From Erpetoichthys calabaricus (Eukaryota > Chordata > Cladistia > Polypteriformes > Polypteridae), in assembly GCF_900747795.2 (NCBI RefSeq), contig NC_041402.2:195463489-195527488 (forward strand): a stretch of 64,000 bases of DNA, written 5' to 3'. Positions within the stretch are counted from its first letter, which is position 1, and each line of letters starts with the position of its first letter. A program made the translations under genes and the position numbers. The notes beneath the pieces were generated by a model. The model was given only the letters and a program-made list of their open reading frames with translations. It did no database searches and was not told the DNA's origin. Positions 31,800-43,700 of the stretch are shown here, piece after piece.

Positions 31800-34110
31800 T
31801 TTACACAAAAATAAAGAGGAGACCTCAATAACATGAGAGCCGAGTTCTTATCTGTTCAAGGTGTGCACATCTCGTCGTCTCTCCGAGTTTCTCCTGTAAG
31901 TTCTCTACATGACATACAGACCTGGACACTAACAAGATGGCGGGCCGTCCGTACGCCACTGAAGACGAGGCCAGTCAAGCAGCTCTGTGTGTCTAGCGAA
32001 CCACTGGAGCTCCCATAATGCTGCGTGCCACTTGAACTGGGAGGTCAGAATTTTCAACAGGGATGCCCCGCCATTCAGATTCCCAACTTGGTCCGAGTTT
32101 GTCTGACCGCAGATTGTGACGTTAATCCAAAATGGTGGCGGCGTCCATCGTGAACTTTACTGACGGCTACAGTGTTACTCGGTCTGTTTCCGTGCTATCC
32201 ACTTGTTGCTACGACACACAGAATGCCGCGTCCTGCGTTGTTGATCAGCTGCACTTTATTCCGATGGAGCAAACACAACACAAAGGGTTTCCTGGATGCG
32301 CCTTACTGGTTTTTCCAATTGTTTTACTGGAACGCAGTCAACTCGGGTGTGACGTCATTCCCAGCTCCGACCTCTGAGGAAAATGGAATGGAACAGAAGG
32401 AAGTTCCACCACAGGTTCACTTTAGCGGTCAAACAGACTTGTCCACCATCCACACAGTCCTGAGAAGTCAGATTTGAATCGAGAGAAGCAAACACTTGTG
32501 GGGCGTGAACGTGAAACACTCAAAGATCGGCTCTTGGAGGAAATCCACGCACTTCCCATTCCTGTTCCGACATGTTACTGTCTACAGTGGTGATGAGGAG
32601 GTCCGGCCAGACGATGGCACTCAGCACGCTCCTCCAAAGGTGAGCCGCCTGGCGTCTGTCATCCTGCTCGCCTCCCAGAATTCCCTGTTGTGGTCACTCG
32701 CTCTTGGAATTACAAACTGTCCGCTGGTAAAGGACAACTGGGTGACAAGGGGAGCAGAAGAAGACGCCGGTTATCTCTGATGCCATTCTGAGGTCTTCCT
32801 TCAGGAGATGTGATTTTCTTCTTCTTCTTCAAATGCTTGCTCTCATGTTTTGCCCCTGAAATTCTGGTCCCCTAGTTGTGATGTGACAAAGCCCGCCCTT
32901 GCCTTCACCAATTGCCCTGAAAGCGTAGGGCTCTCCTCTTCCTCTCCCCGGCGCTGAGCTCTCCGTCGTCATCGTCTTCTTCATCACCTCTCCTGCTGTC
33001 ACTTCATCAAATTTAAGTTTCCAACATTCGTCTCTTAAAAACTCCCATGAAGTGCTAGCTGAGGGTCCTGATAAACATTTAGATTCTTCAGCACTGTTTC
33101 TGATCTCCCACCGTAGGACAAAGTGGGCACTGCCCATCCTTTAGGGGCACTCCAGGCCCATGAGGACCACCGACATTCAGCCACTCCAACCCTCCACTTC
33201 CATTCCAAACCAAACGTTTGAACCCCTCACACTGGGAGCCGCCTGGATGTCACCAGGTGTCACATCAGACCTGCACTGCCATCTTGGCAGAGGCCTCTGT
33301 GCACAAACTTCTTAATCCACAAGGAGCAAAATGGAGTCAAGCAAGAAGAAAGACACCCAAGTTGGGGAATGGCAACTGGGATGGACCTCGGCCATAAGCG
33401 GACCTGGAAGTGATTTGAAATCAAACACCTGAGGTCACAACCTGCGCCCATTCAGAGGGACACCCTCTGTGAACTCCTAGGGAACTCTCGGGCCACCTCT
33501 GCTGTGCTGTCACTCGGCAAAATGACCTTTGAAAACCTCCAACAGCAGAAAGGTGCCCACGAGTCACTTCCCTCTTTGGAGACCTGAAGGCCGAGGTGTG
33601 CCAAGCCAAAGCTGAGTGCCAATCATCTGAAAAGGCAGAGGAGCAGCCATGGCATCAAGGAGGGAAAGCCATGCAGACTCCGGACCACTTGAACCCGTGG
33701 CAGCAGCAACAACAACAACAGCGGCTCCACACAGTTTAGTTGGTTCTTTTTTTTCCACCGCGCTCCCCACAGTCAGGCTGGGCACGATGTCTGTGCTCAT
33801 TACAGGCACTTGATGACATCTGTCCTGTGACAGAAGACGTGAAGGTCCGCCCATCCGGTGGTCACTCACCAGGCCCTGGTGGCCTTCACCTTGTATTTGA
33901 GGCGGTCATCTTGAGAGCCCTTTGCAGTAAATGAGTTCAGTGCACCTTTTGTCCAGCAGGGGGTGCACTTCCATCCCACTTATGTAAGACCCTCCCCCCC
34001 CCCCACCAAGCTCTGTGCCACCCTTGGGTGCCACTTCTGATAGCGTCTGGTGTGTCCGGCGAGTGAGACTTTTGAGGGTGGCACAAATAAGAGTTGCATC
34101 ATAAGATGGC
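31800..34110. other. gene-free stretch
   Basis: Short ORFs on both strands without recognisable content; a small CAG/CAA tract near 33700. No exon of ENTPD8 or TRUB2 falls here. Confidence 0.35.
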
Positions 34111-34119
34111 AGCCACACG

Positions 34120-34125
34120 TTTATT
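34120..34125 (-). terminator. possible ENTPD8 polyadenylation signal
   Basis: AATAAA on the minus strand about 610 nt past the ENTPD8 stop. It implies a 3' UTR of roughly 0.6 kb. Confidence 0.45.
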
Positions 34126-34732
34126 CATTCAATGTGACGTCCACAAACATACGACAAAGAGACCGCCAGCTTGACCAGTCACAGGACAGCAGGAAATGAG
34201 GGGGTGGTGGAGTGGGGATGGGGGGCGGGGGGGCTGGAGAGATGACACCAAAAGTTGGGGAGCTACAGGAATAACAAAAAGTGTCAGGCATGCTGGGGGC
34301 TTTGAGGAGGGTTCAGGGGTCACGCAGAATGGCCTTGTGAGACCAGGATGGGGGAGACCCAGGGCTCCATGGAGGGTCAATGATACCTCACTAAGAGGAC
34401 TGAGGGGTCTAAAGACGGCCGGTTAGACCAGGGGATCTGAAGACAGGGTCAAAGGTCAGTGTGAGTTGGCATGATAGTGGACAGGAGGGTCACTAGTGGG
34501 GACTACAGGTGAGGGTCAGTGGTGGGAAGAGACCTGCGTGTGATGGGCTACACGGGCACTCCAGCAGGGAAGGTCAGAGGTCAGCGGGTGGGTGGTGACC
34601 CGTCAGGAGGAGCCACCTTGCGAGTTCAGAGCTGCTCATCTACATGGTGGTCGTCCACTCCAAAGGGGCCTGGGCCCACACACAACAAAGACGGACTGGA
34701 GGGGTCACACACACATGTCCCACGTGTCCACT

Positions 34733-37700
34733 CTATTCAGAACTCATCTGTCGGGATTCCAGACACTGGACACAAAAGGCCAGCAAGCAGAGGAATATGG
34801 AAAAGACGGTGAAGATGACGGAGGCCGTCCACTCGCCTGGACCGTGACCTCTGACAAGGCTGGGGGACGTGGAAGGGATGAGGTTGGTCAAGTTGAGCAT
34901 GTAGCCCAGCGTCCAGCCGACGTCCGTGTAGTCAGCCTGTAGGACACATGACGACAAGCAGGTAAGATGCCAGATGGAGCCCACCTACTAGAAAAGCCTG
35001 ACCCCCACCCCACCCCCCCATCGCTCACCGTCTTCTGGAACTGAATGTTGTCCCAGGATGTGCTGTTGAACTTGTAGCCGTCCACCAGGAGGGTGGTGAT
35101 GTAGAAGCCCAAGGCGCAGTAGTCACGCAGGCGGTCCTCCTTCTCAGTGGGGTACTCGGCCTTGAGCTGAAAAACACGAGGGAGGTGAGGACACGGTGGG
35201 CACTGCTGCCACTGGCACACACACAGAGTGACAAACTGACAAAGGAGCACACAGACAGGCAGGTGCTCACCTGAGCCCAGGGCTTCTGGCAGAACTTGCT
35301 GATGGTGTCCAAAGTGACGCTGAGCGATGCTTTAGGGGTCAACTTTAAAATGTCAAACGTGTAGAAAAAGGCAGAAAACGCCTGTGGACAGCAACAAGAG
35401 GGGGCAGTTAGTTGGGTAACCATGTGCCCCTGCCACACTGGCCAGCACTTCACAGGGGGCCAGTAAAGTGTGGTCAGTTTGGAGCCTCTGATCAGACCCG
35501 ACGTGGACGCTGGCATGTCACGGTCATCGTGAAACCCTGCAGTGTGGTGGGCTCAGGACCCTGTGGCCTCGGTGTAGCGGTGTGGTCAGTGAGTAGAAGT
35601 CAGCCTGGACATTAGAATGATTAGACCAGGAGTGGACACTTGGCTTCCGTGGTCATTCTGAAGCACTGAAATAGAGTGGTCTCTATGAATCAGAGTTCAG
35701 TGTGGTCAGTGTACCTGCCACTCTGTCCAGAGGTGGGCACTAACATGCCACGGTCATTCTGGAGCAGCACATGGGCTGTTAGAAGTCCTGTAATGGCAGT
35801 AGTGCTGATGTGGTCAGCATAGAGGTGTAGCTACGGCCATCCCAGGCAGTGGACTGACGAGTGCCATGGTCACTGTGGAACACTGGGTGGTCTCTGTGGA
35901 GCTGAGCCCAGTGTAGCGGCCAGGCGTCTCCAGTTTGTCCAGAAGTGGACGAGTCACTGAGACAGGGTGGTCTCTATGGTGCATAGCAGGTGGTCAGCAT
36001 CGCCTCTCACCAGACATTTTTACAAATCCACCCTGGCGCTGGACACCGATGGCCCCCGGAGGACTTACAAAGAAGCTGCCACTGATGGGGGGCTGGTAGA
36101 TGCCATCAAAGGTGCAGTCTGTATTCGAGCCGCAGGCCTTGAAGTTGAAGATGCCTCTGATGATTTCCTGGCACTTGCTGGCATTGCCTGTCCCGGTGAA
36201 GATGACCAGCATGTTGAGGTTGGCGCTGCCCGAGTACGAGACACAGGGAGAGTTGAAGATGGCGCCAAGCGTGGTGTTCAGCTGGTAGCCGGTGGGGTAG
36301 CAGGGGTGGTCAATGGGATTTGAGGACTGCTGCTTAAAAGAAAACAAAGGTGGACAGTGAGAGACGCTGGTCTGGCATGGTCAGCGAGAAGGAGCCTTGA
36401 CCAGCTGTGTGCTCAACAGGGTCAGTGAGATGGAAGGACATCTGGTCAGCTGACCCTCCCCCATGGTCAGTCACTGTGCTGCGAGTCACCATCTGGTCAG
36501 CTCCGGCCACTTGAGAAGACCACGACTCTGGTCAGTTGTGTCCACTTACGTCAATGACTGCAATTCACATTTGGGTCAGTCGGGGCCACTCATGTCCATG
36601 GCTGAAGTTTGTCACTCGTGTCCCCAGAGTGCGTCACCCTGCATGTTCCCGATGGCCTGCTCCTTAATGGTGAATCCTGTGAATTTAGGTGAACACTCTG
36701 ACCCAACTGTTGGCACGTAACCAATGACAACGGGCACAGCCCTTCCCCCGACTCTAAGGCACAGACAAGTGACCCAAGTACGTGGGCAGAGCTGGGGGGC
36801 TATGAGTAAACCCACACCATCCTGGGCAACTCCAGAGTCCTTCTCCTCCAGGTGAGGTGAGCCCGGTCACATCCAAATGGCACGTCACCACCTGCCACAC
36901 TAGCCAGAGAGGTCACGTCCCGCGTCACCTACCTACCACTGCCACCCGAACCACAATGTGCCAGACCCTGATCACTGGTGGGTCCGTTGGGTCCACTGCA
37001 GGGTGGTCTCGTGTTGCTCATTCACGCTGTGCCTGGCAGAAGCCCACCAGTAAAGGCCTGACCACCAGCCCCTCGCTGACAAAGGGCTTGGCTGCAGGGC
37101 TGAGCCGCCGGTTCCTTTTTGCCGGTGAGGTGACTGGCCACTCACTAAAACTTCATAAGGGTGGGCTGCAGTGCACTTAGTCTGGTCCCTCGCCTTTGGT
37201 GACCTACTAGGGGTGACTGCCCCCCAAACATCACTCCTAGGGTCACAAAGTGGTGAGATGATTTTGGGGGGAGTGCTGGAAGGCGCTCCCTCCGCGGGGG
37301 ACTCCATTCTCCTACTCCAGTGTCCAACTGGTGCAGACATAGGCGATGCTGGAGAGGTCAGATCTCTCGACTGGCCTGGGGGCCCCTCAATATCCTCCCA
37401 GAGGAAATGGAGGTGGTGGGCAGGGAAAAGGGATGGCAGGCCATCTTTATGCAGATTGGTGTCCCTGAAACCAGATAGGTGGCACAACATGGAAGGAGCT
37501 CATATTCTGGTCAGTCAGGTCCACTCACAGGTCAGTGACTGGTTCCAGTTCTGGTCAGTTAGGTCCACTCACCGTCCCCAGACCCCCTGCTCCCCAAGTG
37601 GCTCACCTGGATCAGGTTGGCCTGCACCTTCTTCATGGCCTGCTCCTTAACCATTACAGTTTACATTCTGGTCAGTCAGGTCCACTCACAGGTCAGTGAC

Positions 37701-40700
37701 TGGTTCCAGTTCTGGTCAGTCAGGTCCACTCACCGTCCCCAGACCCCCCTCGTTCCTCAAGTGGCTCACCTGGATCAGGTTGGCCTGCACCTTCTTCATG
37801 GCCTGCTCCTTGCCGTAACACAGGTAGCTGTGCGTGTAGACGTTGTATTTGTTCCCATAGAGGGTGAAGTTGGACTCGTAGTTCTTGTCTTTGATGGGCA
37901 CGGCCGGCGTGAAGGTCAGCTGGGTGGAAGCTCCTCCGAGATCCATCGCCCCCAGGGTCTTGGCACTAGTTGGCAGCTTCCACTTGCCTTCAAATGTGCA
38001 CTGAAAGAGAGAGCGAGAGCGCCACCTGGTGAGAATGGCACAGCAGACAAAGTGGCCAGCGCTATAAGAAACAGAGAATGCCCCAAAAGAACTGACCAGA
38101 ATGGACAAAGAGCAAGTGACCAACGCTCAGGCAAAATGGAAAACGTCAGAAGAGAGCTGCCCGCTTCTGCAGGAACAAGAGGGAAAAACAAACCAGAGAT
38201 AAAGTGACCACTGGTCAGAAAAATGAAGCAGACCACAGAAAAAGTGACACCAGAAATGGGGCCGGTGTCGGACAAACTGACCCCAATGGAGATGATCTGA
38301 CCAAACACCAGACCAGACAGACTTAGTTGGCCACAGCCTCGAGTAACAAAGCGAGTGGCACTTGGGGACACAGCGCAAGGCAGGCGAGAGATGGACAAGA
38401 GGGACAGTGGAGGAAATGACGAGGCCACCTGGATGGACTGACCTTGATGAAGGACTGCAGCAGGTAGTTGATGGTCACCCAACCGTAGGCCCCCTCCTCG
38501 TCTCCAGAGATGATGCGGGCGCCGCGGAAGTCAAACGGGTAGAGCTGGATGAACTTGGCCACCTCGGCCAGCACCTGGTCAGACTGGCTGGGGCTGGTGA
38601 TGCTGTGGGATGGCAGCAGTAAGACACTCAGTGCCCGCCGATACCCCCTCCCCTCCTGGCGTGCCCGGCCCTCTGTCCTCTGACCAACTTACTTAAGCAG
38701 CCGCATGCCAGCAGTGGCGCCCAGGTAGACGGGAGCCTCCCGCTGGTTCTCTCGAGGGACGGCGGCCGCTGCGGTGTCCAGGCAGACCTTGAGGGACTGA
38801 CCAGCGGCCGGAGGGTTGTTGGCGTAGCTTGAGATTCCTGGGCCTGCGAGAAGACATCGGGAGATTTTAGGGGACAGTTGTGGATGGCGGACATCGGGGG
38901 GCTTGGGCCACCTGATGACACACAGTGATGTGATAAAAGTATTAGCCCCCTTCCTGGCATCCTCCAGCTTTGTGTATTTGTCACAATGAGTGGCGTCAGA
39001 TGTTCAGACAAAGTGCACAATTAGATGAAGGGCACCCGAGTGAACACAGAGCACCATTTCGAAAGGGCTACTTCATGTCTTTAAGTTATGCCAGCGTGAA
39101 AAAGTAATTGCCCCCTCAGTTCTCACTCAAAGTTCATCAAAAGTTCCACACCAGCCAGCCCTGTTCCTCTACAGCTGACCACACGGTGCATTGACCCTCA
39201 CTGTGACAGTCACGTAGTCACCACAAGGCTTCCAGAAGAACATGTGGAGAATGTGTTTTATTGTTAGCAGTAGTGCATTTATTTTAGCAGAGGGGCCCCT
39301 CCTGTCTGCCTTTTCACTTTCACTTTCTTTGTTTTGGACGTCTGGGACTTTTGGTCACTAAGCTCTCTGAAGAAGAAGCCAGCAGGCAGATTGTGTGGTG
39401 GGAGTGCAGGGGCTGAGACCAAACAAGCGGCATGGAGGGCCTTCACCTGTGCGAGTCCTGGGCTGGCTAGCGTATCCAACATAGAATATCGATTAGGACT
39501 CAGCGATACTCTGGGCAGTGAAGTTCAACTAACATGCATCAGGCTGCCTAGTAGTCTGAGCTAAAGGGGGGCTCGAGAGCCGACTATTGAAGGTCAGGGG
39601 TCTTTCCCTGCACAAAGGGAGCAGCAGCTCAGCCCTGTGAGACACAAGCGTGCAGCGGCGCCCCTCGACTTAACGTTCACAGGCTTTGATATCGAGACGC
39701 ACAGATATATAAGACGACCAGCCGTCCCCCCGTGGCTCCACCAACGTAGCGGTGAAACAGGACAAACTTCAAAAATCATAAAAAACATTTCAAAAATGTC
39801 ATTTTGGCCCAGCGGAAGGTAAGTACGCTCTAACGTCAAACGTCGTCACCACTGTATCTGATGGTGTTCAGCTCTGACGGGTGAGTGTCCCCTGCGTGGG
39901 CAGAGGAGCACGTGGCTGTGACATCTGTGCCAGTCAGCAGGTACCCTCTAAAACACATGGAGCTCCGATCTCGCTCTCTCAAAAACGTCAAACGTTACTC
40001 CTTAACAATCTCTAGATGATTACTTCTGCTGGACAAACAGGCAGCGCTAGCTAAGTGGAGGCGAGGTGCGCTCCAACACATGGCGACTCAAACGGAGGCC
40101 ACGCCCCCCAGCCTCTCTCTCACATTAGTGCGCATATCTCACTCCTGTAAGCGAACTCTGACTCTTAGCACGATAAGAGAAGTCGCAAAGTCAACTGGAA
40201 TGTTCACGCAAATTCTAGAAAGAAAAAAAACGATCTAAATCTGTGAAGTCGTCCTGTCGTCAAAAGCGAACAGACGGACGTTGGATTTTATATATACATA
40301 GAGATAAGCATTTCAGTCGCTTCTTTGCATGTCCTAATGATAATAAATAAAGTTCCAGCATACGCGGTAAGTTAAGTTCAAGAATGAATTGCTGTTTGCC
40401 AGTGCAGCGCCACATCGAGGCTCTCCGCACTTTGGCCCTCACGCTGCCACCTACTGGCACACTTGGTACAATCAGTAGTCGAGTTATGAATGGAGCAGCC
40501 TGGTGTTCATGTGGGTCCTCCTGATTGCAACTTCATTGTAAGAACTGATTGACCAAAAGGCCATCGATCTTCAACAGCTCGGGATTAGGACGTGACAACG
40601 AAGGGAGGGCTAATCAGGTGACGTTCACCTCCAGGTGACAAGTATGTGGTTATGAGAAGGTCTACTGGGAAGAAGATTATTATGGGGAGGTCACCGGGGG

Positions 40701-43700
40701 CAAAGGGTATTCTTATGAGAAGGTGATTGTGATGAGGATGAGGTCACCATCTGTGAATTTCCCCTTAGATAGACAGATACTTTATTAATCCCATCTATCT
40801 ATCCATCTGGAGAAACTCTGTACAGTAGACGGTGACATTTTTGGGCTCACTTCATGAACTGAGATGGCTTCATGTGCTGTGCGATAAAAGTCTCAATTCT
40901 GAGGACTCGGCTCAGATCTTCTAAAGATTTCTCCACAACATAACTTGGTGACCCAGGCGGGACAAGAAAAAGGCTGATGAAGCTGATCCAGAGGGTGGGA
41001 CGGGGCTCCGGGAAGCAGACACCAATGGTGGGCACGTTCATTTGTTTGTGAGAGTTTCACGGAGGTTCTCTCCCTCCAATGGAGAAGCAGCAAGAGAAGC
41101 CTCTCTAGATAACGAAATGAACATCATGGAGGGGCAGCCAGACTTGAGGTGAGAAAAGCCGTTAGTGTTACAGTGTGTGTGTGTGTGAGTGTGAGTGTGA
41201 GAGCGACTGAGAAAAAACAAAGGTGTGAAAGTCACGCTGCCTGTGGGCCTGAGGTGTGAGGTCCTGTGGCCGCTCCCCTGGTGCAGGGCTTGGGACACTT
41301 GGGCGGGTTGTTGTGTTCGGCTGCAGGGAGCTGAATGAGAAGAAGCGGCTTGGGGTCCCTCGGCCTCCCTCCCTTCTTGTTGCAGCGTCCCGTTATCAAG
41401 TTAGCTGACCAAGGGTGGAGTCCACCTTGGATTAGAGACGAGGGGTCTGCTTGGGCAGGCGAAAATTCCTGTGGTCGCCATAGAGTGTGACGTGGAGGAG
41501 GCTGGCAGTGAGCTGGTGGAGTGAGGGGCACACAGGAGGAGCGGAGATTAAAAGAAAGAAAACAACACAATAAAAGAATATAAAATCTGCTTAAAAAAGG
41601 AAAAATCTAATATAAGGAGAGTGCAGGTGAGAACAGCGCCAGTTTAACGTCACATAGGTAGGACAGCACAGATGTGACAAATGACAAAGCATGGACCCTG
41701 TGTAAGTAAGAGCTGAGCAGAGCATTAGGGTGACATCAGTAAACCAAAGAGCATCATGGGAAAGGTTAGGGACCGACCTGCACACAGCGCCGGGAAAAAG
41801 TGTTTGCCCCCTTCCTGATTCGCAGGTTTGTCACACTTCAATGTCTCAGATCATCAAACAAATTGAAATATTAGACAAAGATAATCCGAGTAAACACAAA
41901 ATGCAGTTTTTTAAGTAAAAAAACTCTCCAAACCTACATGGCCCCCTATGTGAAAAAGTAATTGCCCCCTAAACCTTACTAACTGCTGGTGCCACCCTTA
42001 GCAGCAACAACTGCAATCAAGCGTTTGCCATGACCGGCGGCGAGTCTTCACGTTGCTGTGGAGGGATTGTGGCCGACTCCTCTCTTCTTTGGAGAATTGT
42101 TTCAGTTCGGCCACACTGGAGGTTTTTCCCGAGCATGAAGAGCTTTCTGAAGGTCACGCCACAGCATCTCAATTGGGTTCAAGTCCGGACTTTGACTTGG
42201 CCGCTCCAGACCCTTCATTCAGTCTCTCCGAGGGGGACTTTGCTGCTGTGTTTTGGATCATAGAACCCAAGTACGCTTCAGCTTGAGGTCACTGACCGAC
42301 GGCCCCACATTCTCCTTCGGGATTTTACTGGTAGAGAGCAGAATTCACGTTCCAGACCCTCGCACTGCCAGCACCACCATGTGTTACAGGGCAGCGGGTG
42401 TGGAGCCCCATGGTGTTCTGTTGGCCTAAAGATGGCCGTTTGGTTTTAAATCAGAGGCCATTGTGTATCATGACGCCCTATTGGCGTAAGGGTTTGGACT
42501 GAGAAGGTAGAAATCTGGTTGCTTTAAACCATCATGATGAAGGAGCAGCTCACACACCATGAACTGAGAAGGACAACACAATGAAGAGCACAGTGCGGCC
42601 GCCATATTGAGACGGGCATGCAGCCCGTTCTGAAGACAGCAGACCACCAATGAGGACTCGACTGGAGACATTTAAAGTAACTAACAAGTCTGAACCTACA
42701 CGTCAGCATTGATCAGGTGGGATGGTCGCCAGTCTTCACTTGGACTTATTGTTGTTGTTATTTATGAATATTCTCAATAATCCATTAGTTAAAGTTGTAA
42801 CTGAACGTCTTTTACTCTGTGCAATGGCCTGAGGTTAGAGATGTAGAAGAGAAGGTGAGGAGATGTTAGAAAGTCCAACACCTTAGAGACAGTGGTGAGT
42901 TGCTGGGATTTGAGGAATTCTGACAACGGCTCCAAATTAATAATACAAAAGGGGAAAAGAGAGGAATAAAGAAAATAACTCACATCTCTGTTATAATAAT
43001 AAAAGGACCTTCTCAGAGAGACGTCCCGCGAGATGAGTCTTTGTGCCCAGAGATGTAACCACGGAAATAAAAGACAAAGAGCAGAAGACAAAGTAGAACG
43101 TCGTAAATGCTGGCGTGGGACACGTGAGAGCAGGTTAGAGATAATAGAAGGACGAACATTCAAAAGTCTCACTAAACTGATCGGAAAGATCTCACTAGCG
43201 CTGACAAACGGTGAAATAACGGAACAGCGAGAAGAGAGCGAACATACGGGCAGAGGCGATGTGACAGGAGGATGGAGATACTGAAGTCGGAGCCTCGCAG
43301 GTCGTCTGGTTCGTGTCGCCATCAGGGTGTCTGCGAGAAGTGAGAGATCTGTCATTTGATGAAAGTGAAATCCACAAACGCGAGTGGCAGAGACGAGAAG
43401 TGACTGGCGCAGGCCGGGGGGGTTGGCAAGCGAAGCCCCCTACCATAGATATGTGCAGTATCTCTGCAGACTTTGCTATCCACATTTTCTCTTATGCATT
43501 TCTCTACTTGTATTCTTCTTCTTCGTGTGTGAAACCCCAGGCTGCTTTTAACTCTCGACACTCTGTCTTCATATTTAGAGAGATTGAAGTAATAAGGCGG
43601 ATTTCTTTGAGCTCCTGTAATAAGAATAGAAGTTCAATGTCACTGTGCTCTGTACAATAATTATTATATCAGTCCACTCCCACGTAGTTAGCACACAGGG

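Noticed and set aside
35025-35516. 163-codon minus-strand frame
   Set aside because: It reads ENTPD8 exon 7 in frame but continues through intron sequence; only the spliced exons are real.
37617-38207. 196-codon plus-strand frame
   Set aside because: It is the opposite strand of ENTPD8 exon 5 and its tandem duplication.
42789-43355. 188-codon minus-strand frame
   Set aside because: It lies in an interspersed repeat whose other copy (22755-22990) is not open; arginine- and serine-rich composition looks like chance.
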